Shown here piece by piece: positions 18,298 to 28,780 of a DNA stretch of 64,000 nt. The stretch comes from Kiloniella laminariae (GTDB lineage Bacteria > Pseudomonadota > Alphaproteobacteria > Kiloniellales > Kiloniellaceae): the NCBI RefSeq assembly GCF_027214005.1, contig NZ_JAPWGY010000006.1, forward strand, positions 124,001 through 188,000, in the 5' to 3' direction. Each line of letters starts with the position of its first letter. The first letter of the stretch is position 1. Under the pieces are notes generated by a model. The model made no database searches. It saw only the letters and a program-made list of their open reading frames with translations, and was not told the DNA's origin. Position numbers and translations under genes: made by a program.

Positions 18298-19116
18298 TCA
18301 GATAATCGCAGCGCGTACCTTGGCTGAAACCATTTCGCTGATAATGACCGCAATAAAGACAATCAACAGGATCAGGGTGACCTGGGGCCAGGCCAATACG
18401 TTTAGCGAGGATTGCATTTGCAAACCGATCCCGCCTGCCCCCACCAGACCCAGCACCGTTGATTCACGGATATTGATGTCCCAGCGAAATACCGTGATCC
18501 CGGCAAAGGACGGCATGATCTGGGGAACAATGGCATAGGCCATCACCTGCCAGCGGCTGGCCCCGGTCGCCGTTATTGCCTCAACCTGCTTCTCGTCAAT
18601 CTCTTCGATCGCCTCGTAAAGCAGCTTGGCACAGAAGCCAATGGATCGCAGGGCAATGGCAATGGTCCCGGCAAAGATCCCCGGACCAATGATGGCCACC
18701 AGTAATAAAGCCCAGATCAGAGAGTTGATCGACCGTGAGGAAACGATAATCAGAAGCGCCGGCCAGCGACAGAAAACCGGATGTGGCGTCGTGTTACGCG
18801 CCGCCAAAAAAGCGACAGGAACCGCAAAGAACAGAGACAACAGAGTTCCCAGTGTCGCTATGTTGATTGTATCCCACAGCGGTTCCCAAAGCTGGTCGAT
18901 ATAGGACCAGCGGGGCGGCAAAGCACGGGACCCGATATCACCCGCAATCCGTGGCGCATCCCAGACAAAAAACCACTCGGTCTGGCTGGAAATTTTCTGC
19001 CAGCAATACATAATGATGGCAACAGCAATAAAGAGAAAAAACCAGCGCAGGATCTGGTTATTCCTGTCCCGGAGTTGCCAGATCTTCTGGCCATTATTCT
19101 TGATAGAAACAGCCAT
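18298..19116 (-). CDS. phnE: Phosphonate/phosphite ABC transporter permease PhnE (second)
   Basis: 272 residues with about six membrane helices. The permease coupling loop is EAITATGASRWQVMAYAIVPQ, followed by the PhnE-typical [20 protein letters not shown]. Its ATG shares one base with the TAA of the upstream permease gene. It pairs with the permease at 19116-19925 as the membrane channel of the PhnCDE importer. The 3' end is followed by the terminator at 18243-18274, so this is the last gene of the operon. Confidence 0.92.
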   Translation of the reverse strand: MAVSIKNNGQKIWQLRDRNNQILRWFFLFIAVAIIMYCWQKISSQTEWFFVWDAPRIAGDIGSRALPPRWSYIDQLWEPLWDTINIATLGTLLSLFFAVPVAFLAARNTTPHPVFCRWPALLIIVSSRSINSLIWALLLVAIIGPGIFAGTIAIALRSIGFCAKLLYEAIEEIDEKQVEAITATGASRWQVMAYAIVPQIMPSFAGITVFRWDINIRESTVLGLVGAGGIGLQMQSSLNVLAWPQVTLILLIVFIAVIISEMVSAKVRAAII

Positions 19117-19925
19117 TACTGTAACCTCGCTCTGATCATCCCGGACAGGTATTCAAGCGCCATGACCACCACAATAATGATCACAATAATGGCGGCAGCG
19201 GTATCGAACTCATAACGGTCAAAGGCCGTATTAAGCGTGGCACCGATCCCCCCCGCGCCAACAAGGCCAAGGATGGCTGATTCTCGGAAATTGATATCCA
19301 GCCGGTACATGGAAAGTCCGATCAGTCGCGGCATGACCTGTGGCTGAATACCGTAATTGATCCACTGCAACCAGGAAGCTCCTGTTGCCTTTACCGCTTC
19401 AGATTGGGATCGGTCAGTTGATTCAATATCTTCAGCCAGCAGCTTTGCAAGAAAACCAATGGTCGCGAAAGAAAGCGTCAAAAACCCGGCCAAGGGCCCG
19501 AAACCAAAAATTGCCACCAGCAAAATTGCAACAATGATTTCATGCAAGGCTCGGGAAACAGCAATAATCCCCCGGCAGAGATAATACACTGGCAAAGGTG
19601 CAATATTGCGCGCCGCTCCGAGCCCGATAGGAATAGATATGATGATCCCAGCTGCCGTCGAGGTAATCGTCATGATGATCGATTCAATCATTCCAGCAGA
19701 AATATCAGACCAACGGCTGGCGAAATCGGGATGAGAAAAGGCAAGAATAAACTGTTTTCCTCGCTCTAACCCTTCATAGACCCTCGCCCAGTTCACCTCC
19801 ATCGTCCCGATTGCCAGAACAAGATAGACCAGGGCAAAAACAATCAAGCCCCAGCGGGCTAGGGGATTTCGAATAAAAGGCGGCTTCCGCCACTTCCTCC
19901 GCTCTGACGCAAGAACTGCGCTCAT
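19116..19925 (-). CDS. phnE: Phosphonate/phosphite ABC transporter permease PhnE (first)
   Basis: 269 residues, paralogous to the next gene, with the coupling motif [21 protein letters not shown] and the conserved [20 protein letters not shown]. The start overlaps the phnC stop as ATGA, and the stop overlaps the next ATG, showing tight co-translation. Two separate PhnE genes imply a heterodimeric channel. Confidence 0.92.
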   Translation of the reverse strand: MSAVLASERRKWRKPPFIRNPLARWGLIVFALVYLVLAIGTMEVNWARVYEGLERGKQFILAFSHPDFASRWSDISAGMIESIIMTITSTAAGIIISIPIGLGAARNIAPLPVYYLCRGIIAVSRALHEIIVAILLVAIFGFGPLAGFLTLSFATIGFLAKLLAEDIESTDRSQSEAVKATGASWLQWINYGIQPQVMPRLIGLSMYRLDINFRESAILGLVGAGGIGATLNTAFDRYEFDTAAAIIVIIIVVVMALEYLSGMIRARLQ

Positions 19926-20725
19926 GCAACAGCCCCCTCTGCCAGATCATCATCGTCATCTTCAACCTTGGCTATGGTTGCTTCCCAGTCTTCCTCGCCA
20001 TAAATCTGGGTCAGGATATCTGGCGACAGACCATCAGGCGGACCATCGTAGACCACCTCACCCAACTGCAGACCGACCACCCGCTGAACAAACATTTGTG
20101 CCAAAGCCACATCGTGAATATTGATGATTGCCGCCAGCCCGCGTTCGGCACAAAGTTCACAAATCAGACGCATGATCTGTCGTGAGGTCTTTGGATCAAG
20201 TGATGCTGTCGGCTCATCAACCAGAAGCAACTCCGGATCCTGTATCAGGGCGCGGGCGATCCCCACGCGCTGTCGCTGACCACCGGACAGCTCATCTGCC
20301 CGCTTGTCCGCCATATGATCCAGTCCGACACGTTCGAGCAGGCGAAAGGCCTCATCCACATCACTCTGCGGATACCAGCGGAAAAAGGACCGCCAGAATC
20401 CAACGTACCCCAAACGCCCCGACAGAACATTTTCCATCACTGTCAAGCGCTCGACCAGGGCGTACTCCTGAAAGATCATCCCCATCCGGCGACGTGCCTT
20501 GCGCAGGGCACCAGCACCCAAACGAGTCAATTCTGTTCCGTTCAGCACAACCGCACCCGATGTCGGCTCTACCAGACGGTTAATACAGCGGATCAGGGTA
20601 CTCTTGCCCGCGCCGGAAGGGCCGATCAGGGCAACAACCTGCCCCTTGGGGATTTGCAACTCCACATCAGTCAACGCTTTATCGCCCGTGGCGTACTGTT
20701 TGGTCAGTTTATTCAGGTGTAACAT
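19922..20725 (-). CDS. phnC: Phosphonate/phosphite ABC transporter ATP-binding protein PhnC
   Basis: 267 residues. Walker A is GPSGAGKST (around 34-42), the signature is [15 protein letters not shown], and Walker [13 protein letters not shown] precedes a switch His in NIHD. The C-terminal ~30 residues end in an acidic DDDDD run beyond the usual PhnC length. It energises uptake through the two PhnE permeases. It is separated from phnD by 114 bp that contains a GC-rich hairpin (20771-20794). Confidence 0.93.
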   Translation of the reverse strand: MLHLNKLTKQYATGDKALTDVELQIPKGQVVALIGPSGAGKSTLIRCINRLVEPTSGAVVLNGTELTRLGAGALRKARRRMGMIFQEYALVERLTVMENVLSGRLGYVGFWRSFFRWYPQSDVDEAFRLLERVGLDHMADKRADELSGGQRQRVGIARALIQDPELLLVDEPTASLDPKTSRQIMRLICELCAERGLAAIINIHDVALAQMFVQRVVGLQLGEVVYDGPPDGLSPDILTQIYGEEDWEATIAKVEDDDDDLAEGAVA

Positions 20726-20770
20726 CTACTCTACCTGTACCTGTGGCAATAAAATGCCTGTGCCCGAAAA

Positions 20771-20794
20771 CCCTGGCACCATAAGGCGCCAGGG
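20771..20794 (-). promoter_or_regulatory. Intercistronic hairpin between phnD and phnC (attenuator-like)
   Basis: On the transcribed (minus) strand this reads CCCTGGCGCC-TTAT-GGTGCCAGGG, a 10-bp stem with one G-U pair, followed by TTTT. It lies just after phnD. Such structures typically protect or partially terminate the transcript so that the binding protein is made in excess over the ATPase and permeases. Confidence 0.6.
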
Positions 20795-20839
20795 AACTAT
20801 CAGGAGTTAACTGGAAAAGACGACCTGCTTCCTGCCACG

Positions 20840-21817
20840 TTACTGGCAGGAATAGGACACGTCATTTGCTGCATCGATTTTACGGATGACGTCCCAGAAT
20901 TCTTTGTAATTCATAGGCAGAAACTGGGCTTCATTAGACTTGGAGAACTCTGTTTCCAGAGACGTCCCGGCCCACTCAAAGCTGAAGAAAGCATCCTTGA
21001 TCTGAGCCTGAAGCTCCGGCTTCAGATTATAAGCCACGCCAAAGCCGGTTGTCGGGAAGGTCTGTGACTTGTAAATGGTCACAAGCTGATCCTCTTTGAT
21101 CACATCCCGTGAAATCATCCGGAATTTCACAGAGTTGGCGATGGAGGCCGCCACATAATCCTTATTGGCGACACCGAGAATAGAGTTATCGTGTTTGCCT
21201 GAGAAAGTCGGTTCAAAGTCCCGCTCCGGGATCATATCAAAATCGGCCTTGAGGATGGCGGAGGGTGCCTTGAAACCTGAATTTGATGTCGGAGACGTAA
21301 AAGCAAGGCTTTTACCCCGCAGGTCTTCGACCTTTTCTACACCACTGCCAGGGTAGGTGATGATTTCCATCTCGTACCCGTAACTGCCATCGGCACTGGC
21401 CATAATGGTAAAGGGGTTGAAACCGGCACAGTTCACGGCAAGCGGGTTTGATCCTGTGTTAAAGCCCGCGATATGAAGTCGGCCAGATCGCATGGCTTCA
21501 ATTTCAGCTGCATTGGACTGAACCGGGAAGAACACAACTTCCTTGCCGGTCTTTTCCTCAAGATAATCAATAAAATCTGACCAGGCTTCTTTATACACCG
21601 CAGGATCTTCAACGGGTGTATAGGCAAAAATCAATGTATCCGGATCCAGCCATTCTGACGGATCCGTTGGGGTATCCGCAATCAGATCGCCATCAACATC
21701 ACAAAAACGGGTGTCGAGAGCTCCGCGAGGACAATCCTGCGCGGCGGCTGTTGTCAGGTTAAGAGAAAAACAGGCCAGCGCACTTGCACAACCCAAGAGA
21801 ATGTCCCGAAGTTTCAT
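20840..21817 (-). CDS. phnD: Phosphonate/phosphite ABC transporter periplasmic binding protein PhnD
   Basis: 325 residues. A Sec signal covers residues 1-26 (cleavage after TTAAAQ or nearby). Ligand-site features of the PhnD family are present: the T-S-x-S turn in AFTSPTSNSGFKAP, HDNSILGVANKDYVAA and IYKSQTFPTTGFG. GGGAGG lies 7 nt before the ATG. An unusual N-terminal insert (CPRGALDTRFCDVDGDLIAD, with two Cys and an acidic calcium-loop-like pattern) precedes the family core. The ligand could be a phosphonate, phosphite or a related ester; no C-P lyase, phosphonatase or ptxD is in the window to decide. Confidence 0.92.
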   Translation of the reverse strand: MKLRDILLGCASALACFSLNLTTAAAQDCPRGALDTRFCDVDGDLIADTPTDPSEWLDPDTLIFAYTPVEDPAVYKEAWSDFIDYLEEKTGKEVVFFPVQSNAAEIEAMRSGRLHIAGFNTGSNPLAVNCAGFNPFTIMASADGSYGYEMEIITYPGSGVEKVEDLRGKSLAFTSPTSNSGFKAPSAILKADFDMIPERDFEPTFSGKHDNSILGVANKDYVAASIANSVKFRMISRDVIKEDQLVTIYKSQTFPTTGFGVAYNLKPELQAQIKDAFFSFEWAGTSLETEFSKSNEAQFLPMNYKEFWDVIRKIDAANDVSYSCQ

Positions 21818-22229
21818 TAATACCTCCCAGTATCAAAACCAGAATTGAATCTGATTATTGTTTTTGATCATTACCAGTTCGAATAGAAACCAGATCAGGA
21901 CGAAGACCTGACGAAAACCAGTAATTTATTGCGTGTTATTATCAACCTTACCTTCAATTGAAACACAACTTGGCTTCATTTGAAATAAAATTTCACAAAT
22001 CAGTATTTGCTGTTCTCCTGACCTCTGTAGCAGAGGAGCAACAAGCTCGAAATACTCATGCTCACCCCTCATCTGAATATAATTTTAATTAAATTTATCA
22101 AGAACTCTTGCTTAATTGCTTCTTAAGAACTTCAACCTACACTCATAAGCTGTATGATGCTATTGTGATGTAATTATAAAGACCCAATACACTGAATCGT
22201 TCCTTATTCCAGAGAGGTGATTCAAACAG
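21818..22229. other. 412-bp AT-rich divergent intergenic region
   Basis: This separates phnD (leftward) from the chemotaxis operon (rightward), so both promoters must lie here. The only structure noted is a small hairpin, CCTCTG-TAG-CAGAGG (22022-22036). No convincing ORF, Pho box or sigma-28/54 consensus was seen by eye. Confidence 0.6.
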
Positions 22230-22532
22230 ATGAAATTGGAAGTATCTGAGCAAACTGCCACAATAAGCTTAAATCCCTGCCTGGACATGGCTTCAGCAGA
22301 GAGTTTGCTAGAAATTTTCCTTGATTGCGACAACAGGGCATTAAATCTGAAGATAGATGCCAGCGCAGTTGAAAAGGCCTCAACAGCCTGTATCCAGGTC
22401 ATTCATTCTGCAGCCGTGAGCTGTATTGATGCAGGAAGAGCGTTTCAAATAAGCCAAGCATCAGAAACGCTTGTTACCGCTTTTAAAGACTTGGGGCTCT
22501 ATTCAAACATTACGATGATGGATGAAGGATGA
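22230..22532 (+). CDS. STAS-domain protein at the head of the chemotaxis operon
   Basis: 100 residues forming a single STAS (anti-anti-sigma-like) domain: LKIDASAVEKASTACIQVIHSAA is the central strand-helix, with Ser51/Thr52 at the place of the phosphorylatable Ser of SpoIIAA-type proteins. Its TGA overlaps the cheY start as ATGA. Small STAS proteins often open chemotaxis operons of alphaproteobacteria; their exact role is poorly defined. A second, more canonical STAS gene is at 32560. Confidence 0.8.
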   Translation: MKLEVSEQTATISLNPCLDMASAESLLEIFLDCDNRALNLKIDASAVEKASTACIQVIHSAAVSCIDAGRAFQISQASETLVTAFKDLGLYSNITMMDEG

Positions 22533-22900
22533 TGGCATTAAAAGTTCTCGCTGTAGACGATTCAAAAACCATGAGGGATATGGTTTCCTTTACCCTCAAA
22601 AGCGCCGGACACGACGTTATAGAGGCCTCTGACGGGCGCGACGCCCTTACAAAACTTGCCGGCAGCGGCCGGGTCGATTTGGTCATCACGGATGTCAACA
22701 TGCCCAATATGGACGGTTTGACACTGGTGAAGGAAATCAGAGCAAACCCGACCCACCGCCTGACGCCGATCCTGGTTCTGACCACAGAAGCCGACGGCGC
22801 CAAGAAAGATGAAGGTCGCGCCGTTGGGGCAACAGGCTGGATCGTGAAACCTTTCAATCCGGAAAAGCTGCTTCAGGTGGTCCAGAAAGTTTGTCCGTAA
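22529..22900 (+). CDS. cheY: Chemotaxis response regulator CheY
   Basis: 123 residues, a stand-alone receiver. Acidic pocket D9/D10, phosphoacceptor Asp54 (DLVITDVNMP), Thr in LVLTTEA and the conserved Lys in WIVKPF are all present. Phosphorylated by CheA, it is expected to bind FliM at the flagellar motor or act as a phosphate sink. It overlaps the STAS gene by 4 bp and precedes cheA. Confidence 0.93.
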   Translation: MMALKVLAVDDSKTMRDMVSFTLKSAGHDVIEASDGRDALTKLAGSGRVDLVITDVNMPNMDGLTLVKEIRANPTHRLTPILVLTTEADGAKKDEGRAVGATGWIVKPFNPEKLLQVVQKVCP

Positions 22901-23021
22901 TCCCGGGCAGAAGCAACCGGGACCAACTTGTCCCAAGCATACGTAAGTCGGTTCAGAGGAGTTTATCAATAGCACTGCACAGGTAATTCACCATCTTGCG
23001 CAAACTTGTGAAGGGGGAGTT

Positions 23022-25250
23022 GTGAGTAACAACGAATTCAATCTTGATCAGTTTAAAGCCACTTATTTTGAAGAGTGTGCCGAACTGCTGATAGATGCAG
23101 AAACAAGATTGGCTCTGCTGCAACAACATCCTGATGCAGTCGATGTTGAAGATCTTCACGCAATTTTCCGTGTTGTTCATTCTGTAAAAGGTGGGGCCGG
23201 AGCCTTTAGCTTTGATCAGCTCGTCGGCTTTGCTCATATATACGAGACCCTGTTAGACAAGATGCGTCAGGGCACAATCCCGGTTACCGAAGAACTGATA
23301 ACCCTTTTGCTGGCCGCAAATGATATTCTCACCCGCCTTATTCAAGCAGCTCAGGATGGTGTCACTCTTACAGATACGAGCCTCCAGGACATAACCAGCC
23401 AGCTCAAACTCTTCGCAGAAGGTGGCCCCGGAGAACAGCAAACAGAGTCTGCCCGGCCTCTTGCTCAGGAACCAGCAGAACAGGAAGAAAAAAACTCCAC
23501 TGCCAAATCGAAGTATATCATCAGCTTCTCACCAAAACCGCATCTGTTTCAACATGCAAACGAGCCCCTCTTGCTCGTCAGGGAAATGAAGCAACTGGGT
23601 GAACTGAGCACAACAGTCAACACCGAACGCTTGCCCAATATTCGAAAAATAGAGCCTGATATTGCCTATTTCTCTTGGGTTTTTGAGCTTGTTACTGATC
23701 GTCCTCTCGAAGATATCGAAGAAGTATTTGAATTTGTAACAGATGATTGTGACCTCGAAATCAAGGTAGAGACTCTCGACACAGAACCCGGGACAGCCAA
23801 ACAGCCCTCTCCTGAGGATCCAGACCCGGCTGAGCAAACTTCTGCTCTCCCAGGCACTTTTGAAAACACAGGCGCTCCAGTACAGGCCGCCCCCCCTCTG
23901 ACCACGACCCCGGGCCCGGTCCCCCCTGCAGGAGCAGCGCCCACCACGGCAAAGGTTTCCTCAATCCGCGTTGATCTCGATCGGGTTGATCGCCTGGTGA
24001 ACATGGTTGGCGAACTGGTCATCACCCAGGCCATGCTCAAACAACAGGTCGAAAATCTTCCCCCGGAATTTGCCCAGTACATGTCCAAAGGCTTTGAGGA
24101 TCTGGGTATGCATACCCGGGAAATCCAAGAATCTGTTATGGCGGTTCGCATGCAACCGGTCAAATCCGTCTTTTCCCGGATTCCGCGACTGGTTCGGGAA
24201 CTGGCGTCCAAGCTGAACAAGCAGGTAGAGCTAATCACCCTCGGCGAACATACCGAAGTTGATAAAACCGTGATCGAACAGCTGGCGGATCCTCTGATAC
24301 ATATGATCCGGAACTCTCTGGATCATGGTATCGAAGAAACAGCTAACGATCGCATTGCAGCAGGAAAACCCGCAAAAGCAACCGTTACCCTGTCTGCTGA
24401 GCACCGCAGTGGCCGTATCCACATTATCGTAATTGATGACGGTCGCGGGATAAACCGGGAGCGTGTCCGCATCAAGGCGATAGAAAAAGGCATTATCAGT
24501 TCAGATGCCTCTTTGAGTGACGAGGCGATCGACGAACTGATTTTCAGCCCCGGTTTTTCCACTGCAGATGAAGTAACAGACGTCTCCGGGCGCGGTGTCG
24601 GGATGGATGTTGTGCGCCGGAACATCATAAATCTTGGTGGCCGCATTGCGGTTCAATCAACACCAGGGCAAGGCACAAAATTTATTATGTCGCTCCCCCT
24701 GACACTGGCTGTACTTGACGGCATGATCGTTTCTGTTGGCCAGGAAAAGTTCATCATCTCTCTCACCTCGATCATCGAGAGTCTGCGGCCAGCAAAAAAA
24801 GACATCCACCCTCTTTCAAATGGTTCCACTGTCGTCGCCATTCGCGGGGAATACCTGCGCCTGGTTCTTTTGCACAATCTCTTCAACATACCCGGTGCGC
24901 AACACGATCCCAGCAAGGCCATCGTTGTTGTTGTCGAAATAGAAGGCGGTCGGCGTGTCGGTGTACTGGTTGACGAACTGCTTGGTCAACAGCAGGTCGT
25001 GATCAAAAGCCTCGAAGAAAATTATGATCCGGTAGAAGGCATTTCAGCCGCAACCATTCTTGGAAACGGGAAAGTTGCCCTGATCCTTGATGTTGATGGT
25101 CTTGACGCCATGGCCAAAGCAGAAATCAAAACATCGGCACCAGAAACATCCGGGCAAGGGTTTTCCGAAATCCCCCAGGGAACAGCCCTGCCTCTGGACA
25201 AGCCGGCGACGATAGATCCCCGTGAACTCGCTGTCATGGAGCAGAATTAA
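23022..25250 (+). CDS. cheA: Chemotaxis histidine kinase CheA
   Basis: 742 residues from a GTG start with AAGGGGGAG directly upstream. P1 HPt domain with phosphorylated His53 (VVHSVKGGAGAF). A P2-like region covers about 165-250 and is followed by a Pro/Ala-rich linker (about 255-310). Dimerisation helices (about 315-375) contain LVNMVGELVITQAML. The HATPase has N box HMIRNSLDHGIE, G1 DDGRGIN and G2 GRGVGMDVV. A C-terminal CheW-like domain runs from about 585 to 715. It phosphorylates CheY, CheB and possibly the REC domains encoded downstream. Its TAA overlaps the cheW ATG by one base. Confidence 0.95.
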   Translation: MSNNEFNLDQFKATYFEECAELLIDAETRLALLQQHPDAVDVEDLHAIFRVVHSVKGGAGAFSFDQLVGFAHIYETLLDKMRQGTIPVTEELITLLLAANDILTRLIQAAQDGVTLTDTSLQDITSQLKLFAEGGPGEQQTESARPLAQEPAEQEEKNSTAKSKYIISFSPKPHLFQHANEPLLLVREMKQLGELSTTVNTERLPNIRKIEPDIAYFSWVFELVTDRPLEDIEEVFEFVTDDCDLEIKVETLDTEPGTAKQPSPEDPDPAEQTSALPGTFENTGAPVQAAPPLTTTPGPVPPAGAAPTTAKVSSIRVDLDRVDRLVNMVGELVITQAMLKQQVENLPPEFAQYMSKGFEDLGMHTREIQESVMAVRMQPVKSVFSRIPRLVRELASKLNKQVELITLGEHTEVDKTVIEQLADPLIHMIRNSLDHGIEETANDRIAAGKPAKATVTLSAEHRSGRIHIIVIDDGRGINRERVRIKAIEKGIISSDASLSDEAIDELIFSPGFSTADEVTDVSGRGVGMDVVRRNIINLGGRIAVQSTPGQGTKFIMSLPLTLAVLDGMIVSVGQEKFIISLTSIIESLRPAKKDIHPLSNGSTVVAIRGEYLRLVLLHNLFNIPGAQHDPSKAIVVVVEIEGGRRVGVLVDELLGQQQVVIKSLEENYDPVEGISAATILGNGKVALILDVDGLDAMAKAEIKTSAPETSGQGFSEIPQGTALPLDKPATIDPRELAVMEQN

Positions 25251-25819
25251 TGGAAGGCAACAGACAGATGATGGAGGAAAAGATGCCTGCAGTCCTGACA
25301 ACAGATGACAGTGCAGGAACTGCTATCTCCAAAACAGCTATTCAGGAACAGGCACAGTTCATTACATTCACGATTGATGACCAGGAATACGGCGTCGACA
25401 TCATGTCCGTAAGGGAAATCAAAGGCTGGGTAGAAACAACAGTCCTGCCGAACACGCCACAACACATGCGAGGCGTCCTGAATCTTCGTGGGGTTATTGT
25501 CCCAATATTCGATTTGCGATGTCGCTTCGGGCTAGGAAAAACCTCTGCGACCAAAATGCATGTGATCGTCATTATCGAAGTAAAAAACCGGATGATCGGC
25601 ATACTCGTCGATACGGTTTCAGACATTCTGACCGTTTCTATCAACGACATTCGGCCCGTCCCACGGATGGAGCGGATTGTCGATGATGAATACCTCACAG
25701 GCCTCGTTACCATCAAAGAACGAATGGTCGCCCTGCTAAACCAAGAGCGTCTCTTCAATAGCCAGCTGATTGAAGAAGGTGTAGCCACCGGCAGAGCATG
25801 GAAATCAGATTCAGCGTAA
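25250..25819 (+). CDS. cheW: Chemotaxis coupling protein CheW
   Basis: 189 residues. A CheW beta-barrel covers about 40-180 (ITFTIDDQEYGVDIMSVREIKGW, then LPNTPQHMRGVLNLRGVIVPIFDLR). The ~35-residue N-terminal extension is longer than in E. coli CheW and polar. GGAG lies 8 nt before the ATG. It links CheA to chemoreceptors such as the one encoded next. Confidence 0.93.
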   Translation: MEGNRQMMEEKMPAVLTTDDSAGTAISKTAIQEQAQFITFTIDDQEYGVDIMSVREIKGWVETTVLPNTPQHMRGVLNLRGVIVPIFDLRCRFGLGKTSATKMHVIVIIEVKNRMIGILVDTVSDILTVSINDIRPVPRMERIVDDEYLTGLVTIKERMVALLNQERLFNSQLIEEGVATGRAWKSDSA

Positions 25820-25853
25820 GCGATGAATACAAAGATGCAGAATGGAGAGAAAG

Positions 25854-28733
25854 ATGCGTGGTTTGTTCAATATTTTTTCGATGAAAATTTCACGAAAATT
25901 ACCCATCTTGTTTATACTTATATCGACCATATCCGTCATATCCGTAGGCATTTTCAGTATTTTCAACACGACAGAGAACCTCGTTTCGCTGCAACAACAA
26001 AAACTTCAAGTTTTGTCGGAATCCAGGGAGTCCAGCTTGCGGCAATACCTTCTCTCTATTGAGGAGGACCTCATTGTAACAGCAGCCAGTGACAGTATCG
26101 AACAGGCTTTGTCAGGTTTCAGCCTGGGGTTTCGCGAGGAACGACGCTTCGATAGCGACCCCCAGAAATCGCTTCAGAGCATCTATATAAACGAACGTGA
26201 CAGTACAGCCACAAGCCCTATAGGAAATAACGAACGAATCGGCCAAAAACATCTTTTCGATGGTCCGGCTATTGAGGGAACCTATCATCAGGAACATCGA
26301 AAGTTTCATCCCTGGTTCCGGCTCACGGCTGAAAAGCGGGGGTATTATGACATTTTTCTTGTCGATCTTGAAGGCAATGTCATCTACAGCTTGTACAAAG
26401 AACTGGATTTCGCAACCAATCTGGTTAATGGAAAATACCGCGATAGCGGCCTGGCACGGACATTCAAGGCAGCCGTGAACAATCCTCTTCCAGGTTTCAC
26501 AAATTTCACAGATTTCGAAGCCTACGCCCCCAGCAATGGAGCCCCTGCCAGTTTCATCGGAACTCCTATTATAAAAAACAACGCAGTTCAGGGCGTTTTG
26601 ATTTTTCAGATGCCAATCGAGCGTCTCAACCAGATTTTAACCTCACCTGTCGGACTCGGGGAAAGTGGCGAAACATATATTGTCGGCTCCGATTATCTCA
26701 TGCGAAGTGACTCACGCTTTGCTTCGGAATCCACAATTCTAAAAACCGAAATCAAGGCAGGCCCAACTTTAAATGCTTTGGAAGGAGAAACCGGGATCGA
26801 GGTCCTAAATGACTTTCGTGGTATTTCTGTGGTCGCCGCCTACAGACCTTTTGATTTTGGAGGGGTCAGATGGGCCCTCGTCGCAAAAATCAATGAAGAA
26901 GAAGTTCTCGTACCTGCTTACCAGGCCGGGCTTGCCATTCTCGTAATCGGGTCAATCATCCTGCTCGTCGTCGCCTTACTCGGCTGGCTATTCGCCCGCT
27001 CAATCGTGCGTCCTCTGCAGAAGTCGACCGCAGAAATGTTGCTCTTGGCAAATGGCGATAAATCTTTCGAGATCACAGGCCTGCAGCGCAGTGACGAGAT
27101 CGGCGAAATGGCCTCTGCACTTCAGACTTTCAAGGAGAATGCGATTAAGCAGGATGAGATGGTTACCGAAAACATGCGCATTGCCTCGGAAAACATGCGC
27201 GTGAGAGTCGCCCTCGACAGCTGCTCTGCCAATGTCATGGTCGCAGATAACGATCTCAACATTATCTATATGAACGAAGCTGTTACCGCGATGATGAAAG
27301 ACTGCGAAGCTGATCTTCGTAAAGATCTGCGCGAATTTAACACAGCGACACTCCTTGGCGGCAGTATCGATCGCTTTCACAAGAACCCCGCCCATCAACG
27401 GGCCATTTTACAGGCTCTGAACTCTACTTACAGAAGTCAGATTTCTGTCGGTGGACGTAGTTTCAACCTGGTCGCCAACCCTATTGTCAATAGTCAGGGA
27501 GAGCGGCTTGGATCAGTGGTCGAGTGGAGTGACATCACCCAGGAACTGGCAATCCAACAGGAAGTTGATTCCATGGTCAATGCCATATCAGAAGGCGATT
27601 TCACAAAATCTCTCTCCACAGAAGGCAAAGCAGGTTTCATGCTTGCCCTGGCTAATGCCCTCAATGCGCTAAACAACAATGTTAACAATGTCGTCAACGA
27701 CGTTGCCTCGGCCTTGGCTGCGCTATCGAGTGGCGACCTGACTCACCAGGTCAAAACCGATTACAAGGGCATGTATGAAACCCTGAAACAGGATGTAAAT
27801 CAAACCGCACAGCGTCTTTCCAGAACCGTTGGAGAGATCATTGCCTCTGCTGACGAGATAGGTAGTGCCTCAACCGAAATTTCAGCAGGTTCCATAGATT
27901 TGTCTCAAAGAACCGAGGCCCAGGCTTCCAGCCTGCAGCAGACCGCTGCGTCAATGGAAGAGATGTCCACCACGGTCAAACAGAATGCTGACAACGCCCA
28001 ACAGGCCAATCAACTGGCTATCAATGCCTGCGAAACAGCCGGGAAAGGTGGCGAAGTTGTCAAGCAAGCCGTAATTGCTGTCACCGGCATTGAGCAGGCT
28101 TCGCAAAAAGTTTCCGATATTATTGGCGTCATCGACGAGATTGCCTTCCAGACCAATCTGCTTGCCCTCAATGCAGCCGTCGAAGCAGCAAGAGCAGGAG
28201 AAGCAGGTAAAGGATTTGCCGTCGTCGCGGCAGAGGTTCGTACACTGGCACAACGCTCCAGTGAAGCAGCCAAGGACATCAAAACTCTGATTGTTGAAGC
28301 GAATGATCAGGTCAAGCAGGGAGTAAGCCTTGTAAATAACACCGGTACTACTCTTGCGGAAATCGTCGACTCTTCCAAGCGTGTCGCAGACATTATTGCA
28401 GAGATTGCCGCTTCAAGCAGAGAACAGGCATCTGGTGTAGAAGAAATCAATACGGCAGTGACTTCAATGGATGAAATGACTCAGCAGAATGCTGCGCTTG
28501 TTGAAGAAAGCTCTGCATCTGCAAGATCCCTCGAAGAGCAGGCAGAAGCCCTGACCAAGCTGATTTCTTTCTTCAAAACTGACCATGTAAGGGCTGCTCC
28601 TGCAAGAGCACTGAAAGAAGTAAAAGCCACTCACAGATCAGGTTCAGCCCCTGGAAAAGTTGCCGTCCTCAAGTCAGCAGCCCGTTCATCAGCGGTCGGA
28701 GTTGAGGATGATGACGATTGGTCAGAGTTTTAA
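25854..28733 (+). CDS. Methyl-accepting chemotaxis protein with Cache-type sensor, PAS and HAMP domains
   Basis: About 959 residues; the ATG at 25854 follows GGAGA at 5 nt, an upstream ATG at 25842 lacks such a signal. TM1 is near 15-35. A large periplasmic Cache-like sensor spans about 40-355 and TM2 about 360-385, followed by a HAMP segment ([11 protein letters not shown]). A PAS-like domain lies at about 445-560, then one or two more HAMP-like units ([30 protein letters not shown]). The canonical signalling hairpin tip [24 protein letters not shown] follows. It ends DDDDWSEF: the last five residues (DWSEF) fit the x-aromatic-x2-aromatic tether that recruits CheR in other receptors. The ligand is unknown. 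Confidence 0.93.
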   Translation: MRGLFNIFSMKISRKLPILFILISTISVISVGIFSIFNTTENLVSLQQQKLQVLSESRESSLRQYLLSIEEDLIVTAASDSIEQALSGFSLGFREERRFDSDPQKSLQSIYINERDSTATSPIGNNERIGQKHLFDGPAIEGTYHQEHRKFHPWFRLTAEKRGYYDIFLVDLEGNVIYSLYKELDFATNLVNGKYRDSGLARTFKAAVNNPLPGFTNFTDFEAYAPSNGAPASFIGTPIIKNNAVQGVLIFQMPIERLNQILTSPVGLGESGETYIVGSDYLMRSDSRFASESTILKTEIKAGPTLNALEGETGIEVLNDFRGISVVAAYRPFDFGGVRWALVAKINEEEVLVPAYQAGLAILVIGSIILLVVALLGWLFARSIVRPLQKSTAEMLLLANGDKSFEITGLQRSDEIGEMASALQTFKENAIKQDEMVTENMRIASENMRVRVALDSCSANVMVADNDLNIIYMNEAVTAMMKDCEADLRKDLREFNTATLLGGSIDRFHKNPAHQRAILQALNSTYRSQISVGGRSFNLVANPIVNSQGERLGSVVEWSDITQELAIQQEVDSMVNAISEGDFTKSLSTEGKAGFMLALANALNALNNNVNNVVNDVASALAALSSGDLTHQVKTDYKGMYETLKQDVNQTAQRLSRTVGEIIASADEIGSASTEISAGSIDLSQRTEAQASSLQQTAASMEEMSTTVKQNADNAQQANQLAINACETAGKGGEVVKQAVIAVTGIEQASQKVSDIIGVIDEIAFQTNLLALNAAVEAARAGEAGKGFAVVAAEVRTLAQRSSEAAKDIKTLIVEANDQVKQGVSLVNNTGTTLAEIVDSSKRVADIIAEIAASSREQASGVEEINTAVTSMDEMTQQNAALVEESSASARSLEEQAEALTKLISFFKTDHVRAAPARALKEVKATHRSGSAPGKVAVLKSAARSSAVGVEDDDDWSEF

Positions 28734-28780
28734 ACCGCAGATTGGATCAAGCAGTGGAAAAATGAGGAAAGCCCCCCTGA

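Noticed and set aside
21818-22229. Riboswitch or Pho box upstream of phnD
   Set aside because: No matching conserved fold or CTGTCAT-type repeats could be found by eye.
24653-24922. Minus-strand ORF inside cheA
   Set aside because: Antisense shadow of a clear CheA HATPase/CheW region; codon pattern belongs to cheA.
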